64,000 bases of DNA from Mycolicibacterium confluentis (GTDB lineage Bacteria; Actinomycetota; Actinomycetes; Mycobacteriales; Mycobacteriaceae): the NCBI RefSeq assembly GCF_010729895.1, contig NZ_AP022612.1, positions 2,790,001 through 2,854,000 on the forward strand, written 5' to 3'. The position numbers and the translations under genes were made by a program. The notes below the pieces were generated by a model. It made no database searches. It saw only the letters and a list, made by a program, of their open reading frames with translations, and was not told the DNA's origin. Of the stretch, positions 38,084-45,649 are shown piece by piece (positions within the stretch are counted from its first letter, which is position 1; each line of letters begins with the position of its first letter).

Positions 38084-39574
38084 TCAGTACAGTCCGGCCC
38101 AGGCCGCGCGCCGCGTCGCATCGGGATCGTCGACGACCACGTCACGCGTGGTGCGGATGACGCGAGTGCGACGACGGTCGGTGTCGTAGCGGGGCCATGG
38201 CTCGGGCTGATCGGCTGTGGCGAAGTGCAGCCAGGCCTTCTGCATGCGCCGCCCGACGGCGGGCGGCAGCCTCCGGCCCAGCGGGTGCAGTCTGCGCCCG
38301 AGGTGGGACCCGTAGCTGTGCTGGATGTGCACGATCTCGCTGCCGTGGGTGGCGCCGAGGCGCAGGGCCCGCAGCGTCGTGGGCATGTGGTCGAACCGGT
38401 AGGCGAACGTCGGGGCCTGCGCACCGTAGGCGTCGGCGAATGCCCATGTCGGGGCGCCGAACATGGCGTCGGCGCCCACCGCGACGAGCGCGCTGCGCCG
38501 CGGGTAGCCCGGATACGCCGCGAGCACGCGGTCTTTGGCTCCCGCGTCTCGCCGGGCGAAGTAGTGCTCGACGTTGGCCTTCGTGGTGGGCAGCATGGGC
38601 GGCCGCGACCACGCGAACATCGACGCCTCGTCGCTGTTGGTCCCGACGATCAGCGGAATGTCGGCGACCGCCCCGCGTCGGGCCGCGTCAATGGGGTCGA
38701 ACGGGAGCAGATCGACCCCGTGGGTCAGCCCGTGGGCGAGCGTCGGGGTGCTGGACACGCTGCGCAACTGCACCATCCCGGCGGCATGCCGCAGCTGTCG
38801 CTGCGGCAGGCCCTTGAGTTCGTCGGGGCGGGCCCCGACCTCACGCAGGAAACGCTGCGCCTGCTCGGCCCGGGTCTCGTAGTCGGCGATCAGCGGCAAC
38901 GCGGGACTCTGCGCGACGGCACGGTGAAACAGCCCGGAGGCGGCCGGGCTCGCCAGCAGCGCCAGCACCGACGTGGCTCCAGCGGATTCGCCGAACACCG
39001 TCACCCGGCCGGGATCGCCGCCGAACGCGGCGATGTTCTCCCGCACCCACTGCAGTGCCGCGAGCTGGTCGCGCAGGCACAGGTTGTCGTCGAACCCCTC
39101 ACCGAGAGAGCCGAGTTCGAAGCCACCGAACACGCCGATGCGATACGTCACGTTCACCACCACGACCCGGCCGTTGGCCGCGAGCCGGGAACCGTTGTAC
39201 AGCTGAAACTGCCCGGCCCCGTAAAGGAACGCCCCGCCCGGGATCCAGACCATCACCGGCAGGCTCGCGCTCGGATCCGGCGACCAGACCGTCAGGGTCA
39301 GACACGCCTCGTCACGCACCTTGGGGTCGTCGCGCCCGCCACCGACGAACGTCTTGCCCTGCGGCGGCAAAGGTCCGTGCTCGAGCGCATCGCGGACACC
39401 AGTCCACGGCTTCGGCGGGATCGGGGCCATGAATCGGCGTGGTCCGACCGGCTGCTCGGCGTACGGAACGCCACGCCAGACTGCGACATCGCCCTCGACG
39501 CCGCCGCGCAGCACACCTGCCGACGTCTGCGCCAGACGCGCGGTGTCGCCGGTGCCGGTGCGAATGGCAGCCAC
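38084..39574 (-). CDS. Type B carboxylesterase
   Basis: A 496-residue type B carboxylesterase. The start is GTG 39574 after GGAG; a much longer open frame upstream only runs antisense through the metallopeptidase gene. Motifs: EDACL-type region DEACLTLTVWSPD, oxyanion loop WIPGGAFLYGAG, nucleophile in VTVFGESAGATSVLALLASP, acid in GTNSDEASMFAW, and the His in RLGATHGSEIVHIQHSYG. No signal peptide is evident, so it is probably cytosolic. It resembles the mycobacterial LipT-type esterases. It is divergent from the zinc metallopeptidase gene with an 81-base gap. Confidence 0.9.
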   Translation of the reverse strand: MAAIRTGTGDTARLAQTSAGVLRGGVEGDVAVWRGVPYAEQPVGPRRFMAPIPPKPWTGVRDALEHGPLPPQGKTFVGGGRDDPKVRDEACLTLTVWSPDPSASLPVMVWIPGGAFLYGAGQFQLYNGSRLAANGRVVVVNVTYRIGVFGGFELGSLGEGFDDNLCLRDQLAALQWVRENIAAFGGDPGRVTVFGESAGATSVLALLASPAASGLFHRAVAQSPALPLIADYETRAEQAQRFLREVGARPDELKGLPQRQLRHAAGMVQLRSVSSTPTLAHGLTHGVDLLPFDPIDAARRGAVADIPLIVGTNSDEASMFAWSRPPMLPTTKANVEHYFARRDAGAKDRVLAAYPGYPRRSALVAVGADAMFGAPTWAFADAYGAQAPTFAYRFDHMPTTLRALRLGATHGSEIVHIQHSYGSHLGRRLHPLGRRLPPAVGRRMQKAWLHFATADQPEPWPRYDTDRRRTRVIRTTRDVVVDDPDATRRAAWAGLY

Positions 39575-39655
39575 GCTCCGAATCGTATGTGCAAAGCTGT
39601 AACCCCGACGACCGGCCACGGCGGCCGGCACGGTGAGCTCGGATGGAGAGTGCCC

Positions 39656-40543
39656 ATGACCTTCAGCGAAGGGATGCGGATCGACACCAGCACCACCTCC
39701 ACGAGCGGCGGTGGCCGCGGTGGACGCGGAATGGCCATCGGTGGCGGTGTCGGCGGCCTGATCGTGCTGTTGATCGCGCTCTTCCTCGGCGTGGACCCGG
39801 GTGGTGTCGTCTCCCAGCAACCCATGGACACCGAGGGCGTGGAGGCCGCGGGCTTCGACGTCAGCCAGTGCCGCACCGGTGCCGACGCCAACAACATCGT
39901 CGAATGCCGGGTGATCGCCACGGGCAACTCCGTCGACGCGATCTTCGGTCAGTTGGTGCAGGGCTACACGCGGCCCAACCTGCGTCTGTTCACCGGCGAG
40001 GTGCAGACCGCCTGTGGTCCGGCCACCTCCGATGTGGGCCCGTTCTACTGCCCGGGCGATCAGACCGCCTACTTCGACACCGGCTTCTTCGACGTGCTCA
40101 AGACCCAGTTCGGCTCCAGCGGCGGACCGCTCGCGCAGGAGTATGTGGTGGCCCATGAGTACGGCCATCACCTGCAGAACCTGCTGGGCAACCTCGCCAA
40201 GGCACAACGCGGTCCGCAGGGCGCCGAGGGCAACAGCGTCCGCACCGAACTGCAGGCCGACTGCTACGCCGGTGTGTGGGCGCACTACGCCGCGATCGCC
40301 AAGCAGCCCGGCACCGATGTGACGTTCCTGGAACCGTTGAGCGACAAGGACATCGCGGACGCACTGTCGGCCGCGCAGTCCGTCGGCGACGACCGGATCC
40401 AGAAGGCCGCGACCGGACGGGTCAACCCGGAGTCCTGGACGCACGGATCCTCGGCACAGCGCCAGCACTGGTTCACCGTCGGCTACCAGAACGGTGACCT
40501 GAAGAAGTGCGACACCTACCGCGCTGCAAGCCTGGACGGCTAG
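39656..40543 (+). CDS. Membrane-anchored neutral zinc metallopeptidase (YpfJ family, Rv2575-like)
   Basis: A 295-residue protein of the YpfJ/zinc_peptidase (PF04228) family. The ATG at 39656 follows GGAGAG. A Gly/Arg-rich cytoplasmic lead (SGGGRGGRGMAIGGGVGG) precedes one membrane span at about residues 25-47. The outer catalytic domain has HEYGHHLQNLLGNLAKAQRG, the HExxH zinc site, and ELQADCYAGVWAHYAA with the third ligand Glu. Paired cysteines (SQCRT, VECRV, TACGP, FYCPG) suggest disulfides outside the membrane. Physiological substrate unknown. Confidence 0.92.
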   Translation: MTFSEGMRIDTSTTSTSGGGRGGRGMAIGGGVGGLIVLLIALFLGVDPGGVVSQQPMDTEGVEAAGFDVSQCRTGADANNIVECRVIATGNSVDAIFGQLVQGYTRPNLRLFTGEVQTACGPATSDVGPFYCPGDQTAYFDTGFFDVLKTQFGSSGGPLAQEYVVAHEYGHHLQNLLGNLAKAQRGPQGAEGNSVRTELQADCYAGVWAHYAAIAKQPGTDVTFLEPLSDKDIADALSAAQSVGDDRIQKAATGRVNPESWTHGSSAQRQHWFTVGYQNGDLKKCDTYRAASLDG

Positions 40544-40547
40544 GTTC

Positions 40548-40561
40548 TCACCGCGGGGTGA
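40548..40561. terminator. Small hairpin between convergent metallopeptidase and thioesterase genes
   Basis: TCACC and GGTGA form a 5-base stem with a 4-base loop in the 18-base gap between the two stop codons. It is short, so its role as a terminator is uncertain. Confidence 0.3.
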
Positions 40562-41443
40562 CTAGAGGCGGGACTTCTCCTCGATCGCGGTGTCGTTGGT
40601 GCGCAAGGGGCGGATCAGCGCGTCCTGCGTGAACGACGCCAGCAGCGCCCCGTCCTCGGTGTGCACCGTGCCGCGCACATAGGACATGCCGGAACCGACC
40701 TGCGTGCTCTCGTGCGAGTAGAGCAGCCACCCATCCCACGTGACGGGCTCGTGGAAGCTGACGCTGATGGTCATCGGTGCGGTCGACACCGTGAGGTGCG
40801 CCTGCGCGGTGCCAATGCCCTCATGCGCGCGCATGGTCGTCGAAATACCAAGGTGGCCAGTGAAATACGCGATCAGCGCCTTGGCCAGGTCGTCGCGCTG
40901 CGGGATCGGGTCGTAATGCAGCCAGGCGTACAGTTCCGGCGGGCCGACCTCGTCGGGGCTGTTGACATCGACGACGTCGACGAGGCGCAGGTCGCGACCC
41001 GCCATCGGCATCTGTGAGACGTGGGACTCAGCGGGCGACTTGACGTCGGGACGCGGCAGATGGTGGGTGATGACGTCTGCGGTGGGCACGTCGCACAGCA
41101 CCGTGACCGTGATGCAGCGCTTGCCGTTCTGCAGCGCGGTCACCACCGCGGTCGCGGCCGACCGGCCCTCCTGAACCACGTCGACGTTCAGTTCGACGGG
41201 CGCGCCGACGAGCACGACGCGACTGAAGACCGCGTACACCGAGCGCACCGACTTCTCCGGAAAACGCTTGGCGACAGCGACGATCGCCTGCGACAGCACC
41301 TGGGAGCCCTCGACGACCTGACGCTCGTCCTCACCCGTCGGCCCCGTCGGGGCGTCGAACGCACCGGCGTCGTTGGCCTCGACGTCGAACAGGTCGAGCA
41401 GGGTCTGCACCGTCCAGACCACCTGGCTGGATTCCGTTGTCAC
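40562..41443 (-). CDS. Acyl-CoA thioesterase II-like double hot-dog protein
   Basis: A 293-residue protein with two hot-dog domains, as in TesB-type thioesterases that hydrolyse acyl-CoA to acid and CoA. It starts at GTG 41443 (MTTESSQVVWTVQTLLDLFD), which overlaps the stop of the LLM oxidoreductase gene (GTGA). The N-terminal hot dog has QVVEGSQVLSQAIVAVAKRF; the C-terminal one has PELYAWLHYDPIPQRDDLAK and VSFHEPVTWDGWLLYSHEST, the TesB-like ending. The Asp of the catalytic Asp-Thr/Gln triad may be in LHYD; this is tentative. Translational coupling to the LLM protein suggests a shared acyl-CoA or lipid pathway. Confidence 0.82.
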   Translation of the reverse strand: MTTESSQVVWTVQTLLDLFDVEANDAGAFDAPTGPTGEDERQVVEGSQVLSQAIVAVAKRFPEKSVRSVYAVFSRVVLVGAPVELNVDVVQEGRSAATAVVTALQNGKRCITVTVLCDVPTADVITHHLPRPDVKSPAESHVSQMPMAGRDLRLVDVVDVNSPDEVGPPELYAWLHYDPIPQRDDLAKALIAYFTGHLGISTTMRAHEGIGTAQAHLTVSTAPMTISVSFHEPVTWDGWLLYSHESTQVGSGMSYVRGTVHTEDGALLASFTQDALIRPLRTNDTAIEEKSRL

Positions 41444-42312
41444 GTTGTCGTCCCTTCTGATTGCGCGATGACTTTCATCACCGTGTCGGAGAATTCGGCC
41501 AGGGTGGCCGGAGCCGCGAAGTCCGCGAACCACACGTAGAAACGCTCGACGCCCTTGTCGACGAGCGCGGTGAAATGCTCGACGAGTCCGTCGGCGTCGC
41601 CGCACACCAGACCCGAACCGAGGTGTCCGAACCGCCTGGTGCTCACCGCGGCGACCTCGGCCAGGTCGGCGCCACGTCCGGCGAACCCGACCATCTGCTG
41701 CATGGACACCCGGGCGTCGCCCACGGTCGGCAGCAGTGCGTCGAGGCGCGCCAGTTGGTGCGACGGGATGTTCCACCACTGCGCGTATCGGCGCACCAGA
41801 TCCATCGTGGTCTTGCCGGTTCCGCCGAGCACCAGTGGAATCTGTTGCGAAGGAACGGGTTCCTGCCTCAATGGGGAATCGCCGTCGAGGCCCCAGCAGT
41901 GTCGGATCACCTCGACGTCATGGGCGAACCGGCGCGCCCTGCCCTTGGCGTCGTCACCGCCCTCGATGCCGAACCGGTCGAACTCGGCCGGCCAGGACCC
42001 CGACCCGAGACCGAGTTCGAATCGACCGCCGGACGCCTCGGCCAGCGTCACGGCCTGCTTGGCCAGGACCGCGGGATGTCTGAAACCGTCACACAGCACC
42101 AGGTGCCCGATCGTGAGCCGCTCAGTGCGGGCCGCCGCCCAGGTCGCCAGTGTCATTGCCTCCCAGATGCTTTGACCGGTGGCACCGGGAGGCTCGAGGT
42201 GGTCGATGAACGCGATGCCGTCAAATCCGTTGCTCTCGGCGGCTTGTGCACGCACCACCACATCGTCGATGCCCATCCGCACCTGAGGGAGGAAGAGAAA
42301 CCACTGGGCCAT
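41440..42312 (-). CDS. LLM-class (luciferase-like, F420/FMN) oxidoreductase
   Basis: A 290-residue TIM-barrel flavin or F420 enzyme of the luciferase-like monooxygenase class. Family stretches include ESNGFDGIAFIDHLEPPGAT, RLTIGHLVLCDGFRHPAVLA, KQAVTLAEASGGRFELGLGS and GSWPAEFDRFG, with QIPLVLGGTGKTTMDLVRRY near the C-terminal phosphate site. In mycobacteria most members use F420. The insertion of the non-prolyl region typical of F420 enzymes cannot be judged by eye. It is divergent from the TetR gene at 42445 and coupled to a thioesterase downstream. Confidence 0.87.
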   Translation of the reverse strand: MAQWFLFLPQVRMGIDDVVVRAQAAESNGFDGIAFIDHLEPPGATGQSIWEAMTLATWAAARTERLTIGHLVLCDGFRHPAVLAKQAVTLAEASGGRFELGLGSGSWPAEFDRFGIEGGDDAKGRARRFAHDVEVIRHCWGLDGDSPLRQEPVPSQQIPLVLGGTGKTTMDLVRRYAQWWNIPSHQLARLDALLPTVGDARVSMQQMVGFAGRGADLAEVAAVSTRRFGHLGSGLVCGDADGLVEHFTALVDKGVERFYVWFADFAAPATLAEFSDTVMKVIAQSEGTTT

Positions 42313-42444
42313 GGGTCCAAGACAGTAACGGTCGATTGCCGATGTGCGCTAGACACTCGCACGCCAGGGTGTAAAGCCGGTACCCTCGTCCACCACAGTG
42401 CGGGGCACATCCCACACGGTCACACCCGATGAGTTCAGGACCCC

Positions 42445-43062
42445 ATGATGGCGAAGCCGAACGGAGCCGCTGCCTCCCAGCCCGCGGCCGAGTCGCGCGC
42501 CCAGAGTTTCATGCGGTCGGCCCTGGCGATTCTCGGCGAGACGGGCCGCACCGACTTCACGGTCCTCGAGGTCGTCGAACGGTCCAAGACGTCGCTGCGG
42601 GCCTTCTACCAGCACTTCGCCACCAAGGATGAGCTGCTGTTGGCCCTGGTCGAGAAGATCATGGCCGACGCCACCGAGCGTTGGCGCGCCGACACCGAGG
42701 GCGTTCCCAGCGACGAGGCCCTGCGCCGCCTGATCGAGCGCATCAGCGCACCCGCGGAGTCCAGCACGCAGGACAGCATCAACCGCGGCCTGACCTACTA
42801 CAACGACCATCTCTTCGAGGCCAGGCCCATGGAGTTCGCCAAGGTGCTGACCCCGTTGCACACGCTGGTGGTCGACATCCTCAACCGCGGAATCGCCGAG
42901 GGCACCTTCCGCGCCGACCTCGATGTCGAGACCGACGCCGCGATCCTGATGCAGACCGTGTTGGGCGCACTGCGCCTGCGCGACCTCGGGACGGGCTTGA
43001 ACGGCATCCCGATCGAAGGCTCAAACCTGTTCACCTTCTTCCTGCGCGGCCTGACCAGCTGA
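42445..43062 (+). CDS. TetR-family transcriptional regulator
   Basis: A 205-residue TetR repressor. The N-terminal helix-turn-helix runs from about residue 20 to 65: FMRSALAILGETGRTDFTVL, EVVERSKTSLRAFYQHFATK and DELLLALVEKIM. The C-terminal ligand domain is all helical. Two in-frame ATGs open the gene (42445 and 42448) after AGGA. It lies just upstream of a catabolic cluster on the same strand, and two large palindromes between its stop and the amidohydrolase start are candidate operators. Control of the downstream genes is therefore likely; control of the divergent LLM gene is possible but no matching palindrome is seen there. Confidence 0.92.
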   Translation: MMAKPNGAAASQPAAESRAQSFMRSALAILGETGRTDFTVLEVVERSKTSLRAFYQHFATKDELLLALVEKIMADATERWRADTEGVPSDEALRRLIERISAPAESSTQDSINRGLTYYNDHLFEARPMEFAKVLTPLHTLVVDILNRGIAEGTFRADLDVETDAAILMQTVLGALRLRDLGTGLNGIPIEGSNLFTFFLRGLTS

Positions 43063-43118
43063 AGCTCCTGACCTGCTGAAACAGCCGGTGGATCGACCCT
43101 GGTCCCGTTACACTTCTG

Positions 43119-43161
43119 CGTGGTAATGTCGTTACCACGAACGGTAATGTCATTACCGTTC
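43119..43161 (+). promoter_or_regulatory. Tandem palindromic operators upstream of the amidohydrolase cluster
   Basis: Two adjacent palindromes share one base. The first (43119-43139) has perfect 8-base arms CGTGGTAA/TTACCACG around 5 bases. The second (43139-43161) has perfect 11-base arms GAACGGTAATG/CATTACCGTTC around one base. Both contain the core GGTAATGTC(G/A)TTACC and their centres are 21 bases apart, two helical turns. They end 35 bases before the amidohydrolase ATG and are probably bound by the TetR protein encoded directly upstream. Confidence 0.75.
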
Positions 43162-43195
43162 TCCGCAGAAACGTCATGCCAGGGAGCCCACAACC

Positions 43196-44425
43196 ATGCC
43201 GTCACGCATCCTCGACTATCCGGTGTTCGACGCCGACAACCACTTCTATGAGCCCAAGGAAGCGCTGACCAAGTTCCTGCCGGACAAGCGCAAGGGCGTC
43301 ATCGACTACATCGACGTGCACGGTCGCACCAAGATCATGGTGCGCAACCACATCAGCGACTACATCCCCAACCCGACCTTCGAGGTCGTCGCACGCCCGG
43401 GCGCGCAGGAGGACTACTTCCGGCACGGAAGCGGCGGCAAGAGCTACCGCGAGGTCATGGGCAAGCCCATGAAGGCCATCCCGGCCTTTCGCAATCCCGA
43501 GGCACGCCTTGAGGTCATGGACAGCCTCGGCCTGGACTACACGCTGATGTTCCCGACGCTGGCCTCGCTGGTCGAGGAGCGCCTCAAGGACGACCCGGAA
43601 CTCATCCACGACATCATCCACGCGCTCAACGAATGGATGTATGAGACTTGGCAGTTCGACTACGAGGGCCGGATCTTCTCCACCCCCGTGATCACACTGC
43701 CGATCGTCGACCGCGCGCTTGAGGAACTGGAATGGTGCCTCGAGCGCGGCGCCAAGACCGTGCTCGTGCGTCCGGCCCCGGTGCCCGGCTACCGCGGAAC
43801 CCGTTCGTTCGGCACCGAGGAGTTCGACCCGTTCTGGCAGGCGTGCGTCAAGGCCGGCATCCCCGTGGCGATGCATGCGTCAGACAGTGGGTACGCCCAG
43901 TACCTCAACGACTGGGAACCCGCCGACGAGTTCCTGCCGTTCAAGCCGACATCCTTCCGGATGGTCGCGATGGGCAAGCGGCCCATCGAGGACACGATGG
44001 CCGCACTGGTGTGCCACGGCGCGTTCACCCGCAACCCGGACCTGCGCATCCTGTCCGTCGAGAACGGCGCCTCCTGGGTGCCCTACCTCTTCTACCAGTT
44101 CAAGGACGTCTTCGCGAAGATGCCGAACGAGTTCCCCGAGGACCCGATCGAGGCTTTCAAGCGATGCGTGTACGTCGCGCCGTTCTGGGAGGACGACTTC
44201 AAGAAGATGGCCGAGTTGTGCGGCATCGACCGGGTGATCTTCGGTTCGGACTGGCCGCACCCCGAGGGCCTGGCCGACCCGATCAACCTGGTCTCCGATC
44301 TGCAGGCGCACGGCCTCGATGAGGAGGGTGTGCGAAAGGTCATGGGCAAGAACCTGATCGACCTGTTCAAGGTCGAGAACAAGGTGGTGTACAAGCCCGA
44401 CGTCCCCGCCCTCGTCCTCACGTAA
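43196..44425 (+). CDS. Amidohydrolase_2-family metal-dependent hydrolase/decarboxylase
   Basis: A 409-residue TIM-barrel protein of the amidohydrolase_2 (ACMSD-like) family. The N-terminal metal site reads VFDADNHFYEPKEAL, where DADNHFYE stands in for the usual DxHxH; the second ligand His is in IPVAMHASDSGYAQYLNDWE and the Asp in VIFGSDWPHPEGLADPI. Members hydrolyse or decarboxylate cyclic and aromatic acids. The ATG at 43196 follows GGGAG. It is the first gene after the tandem palindromes and precedes two acyl-CoA dehydrogenases, so it probably acts in the same degradation pathway. Substrate unknown. Confidence 0.88.
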   Translation: MPSRILDYPVFDADNHFYEPKEALTKFLPDKRKGVIDYIDVHGRTKIMVRNHISDYIPNPTFEVVARPGAQEDYFRHGSGGKSYREVMGKPMKAIPAFRNPEARLEVMDSLGLDYTLMFPTLASLVEERLKDDPELIHDIIHALNEWMYETWQFDYEGRIFSTPVITLPIVDRALEELEWCLERGAKTVLVRPAPVPGYRGTRSFGTEEFDPFWQACVKAGIPVAMHASDSGYAQYLNDWEPADEFLPFKPTSFRMVAMGKRPIEDTMAALVCHGAFTRNPDLRILSVENGASWVPYLFYQFKDVFAKMPNEFPEDPIEAFKRCVYVAPFWEDDFKKMAELCGIDRVIFGSDWPHPEGLADPINLVSDLQAHGLDEEGVRKVMGKNLIDLFKVENKVVYKPDVPALVLT

Positions 44426-44444
44426 GAACCATCGATCATCGACT

Positions 44445-44476
44445 GCGAGCGTGCTGGAGTTCTCCGGCACGCTCGC
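44445..44476 (+). terminator. Strong hairpin between amidohydrolase and acyl-CoA dehydrogenase genes
   Basis: GCGAGCGTGC and GCACGCTCGC form a perfect 10-base stem that continues through one G-U pair and GGAG/CTCC to a 2-base loop, about 15 pairs in all. It starts 20 bases after the amidohydrolase stop and ends 40 bases before the next start. It may terminate, attenuate or stabilise the upstream message within an apparent operon. Confidence 0.6.
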
Positions 44477-44515
44477 GGCACGCTCACCCCGAACCCGGAG
44501 AGGGGCAACCGCCTC

Positions 44516-45649
44516 ATGACAGACGTGGCAAACCCGGAGCAGATGCTCTTCGCCTCCACGGCCCAGGCGTTCCTGGAACGGGAGGCGTCCCTGCCGAAGG
44601 TGCGCGAACTGCACGACCGCGACGAATCCTTTGACGCGAAGTGGTGGCAGCAGGCCGCCGAACTCGGGTGGGCCAGCCTGCTGGTGCCCGAGGAACTCGG
44701 CGGCGGAAGTGTCTCCGGTGACGGCGTCGCCGACCTCGCCCTGGTGGCCGAACAGGTCGGCCGCACCGTCGCCCCCGGCCCATTGCACCCGGTCAGCGTG
44801 GTGCTCGCCGGTCTGGTGGAGGCTCCGGAGGGCCACGAGGACACCATCGAGGCCCTGGTCTCCGGTGAGGCGATCGCGTCATGGGCGACCTATGAACCCA
44901 AGCGCCCGTTCGACCCCACACACCCGACGACCACGGCCACCCGCACCGACTCCGGGTACCGCATCGACGGCGTGAAGGACCGCGTCGAGGCGGGTGCCGA
45001 GGCCGGTCTGCTGCTGGTCGTCGCACTGCTCGACGGGCAGCCACGCCAGTTCGTCGTCCCGGCCGACGCGGCCGGGGTGAGCGTGACCGTGCAGAAATCG
45101 GTCGACCTCGTGAAGCGTTATGCGCGTGTGGAGTTCGACGGCGTCACGGTCGACGAATCGGCGGTCGTCGGCTCCGCGGAACAGACCGCGGCCGTCATCG
45201 AACGTCAGCGCCAGGTGGCATTGGTGCTGCAGTGCGCCGAGATCGTCGGCATCCTCGACGCGGTGCTCGCCATGACCAATCAGTGGCTGCTGGACCGGCA
45301 CAGCTTCGGCCGTCCGCTGGCGTCCTATCAGGCCCTCAAGCACCGCTTCGCGGACATGAAGATGTGGTTCGAGGCCGCGCGGGGCACCACCGCCGGTGCA
45401 GCCGCGGCCGTGGGCGCACGTTCGGCCGACGCCGCCAAGCTCGTCAGCGTCGCGAAAGCCTATGTCGCAGAACGCGCCCCGGTGATGCTGCAGGACTGCG
45501 TGCAGTTGCACGGCGGTATCGGCGTCACCTGGGAACACGACCTGCACCTGTACCTGCGACGCGTCTCGCTGAACCGAGCCATGTTCGGCTCACCCGAGGA
45601 CCACCACCGCGCAGTGTACGAACTGAGCCGTAAGACACAGGAGGCATGA
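44516..45649 (+). CDS. Acyl-CoA dehydrogenase, first subunit of an adjacent pair
   Basis: A 377-residue acyl-CoA dehydrogenase. The ATG at 44516 follows GAGAGGGG. The N-terminal helical domain, a shortened middle beta domain (SGYRIDGVKDRVEAGAEAGL) and the C-terminal helical domain (HSFGRPLASYQALKHRFADM, then QLHGGIGVTWEHDLHLYLRR) are present. Middle-domain FAD-binding motifs look weaker than in its partner. In mycobacteria adjacent FadE genes often encode the two chains of an alpha2-beta2 enzyme, and this gene overlaps the next by 4 bases. Such heterotetramers act on bulky CoA thioesters such as steroid side chains; no steroid-specific signal is seen here. Confidence 0.9.
   Translation: MTDVANPEQMLFASTAQAFLEREASLPKVRELHDRDESFDAKWWQQAAELGWASLLVPEELGGGSVSGDGVADLALVAEQVGRTVAPGPLHPVSVVLAGLVEAPEGHEDTIEALVSGEAIASWATYEPKRPFDPTHPTTTATRTDSGYRIDGVKDRVEAGAEAGLLLVVALLDGQPRQFVVPADAAGVSVTVQKSVDLVKRYARVEFDGVTVDESAVVGSAEQTAAVIERQRQVALVLQCAEIVGILDAVLAMTNQWLLDRHSFGRPLASYQALKHRFADMKMWFEAARGTTAGAAAAVGARSADAAKLVSVAKAYVAERAPVMLQDCVQLHGGIGVTWEHDLHLYLRRVSLNRAMFGSPEDHHRAVYELSRKTQEA

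Noticed and set aside
37952..39655. Upstream extension of the metallopeptidase frame
   Set aside because: It is antisense to the carboxylesterase; the ATG at 39656 with GGAGAG gives a normal protein.
39575..40468. Upstream extension of the carboxylesterase frame
   Set aside because: It reads antisense through the zinc metallopeptidase gene; GTG 39574 has a ribosome binding site and gives the normal family length.
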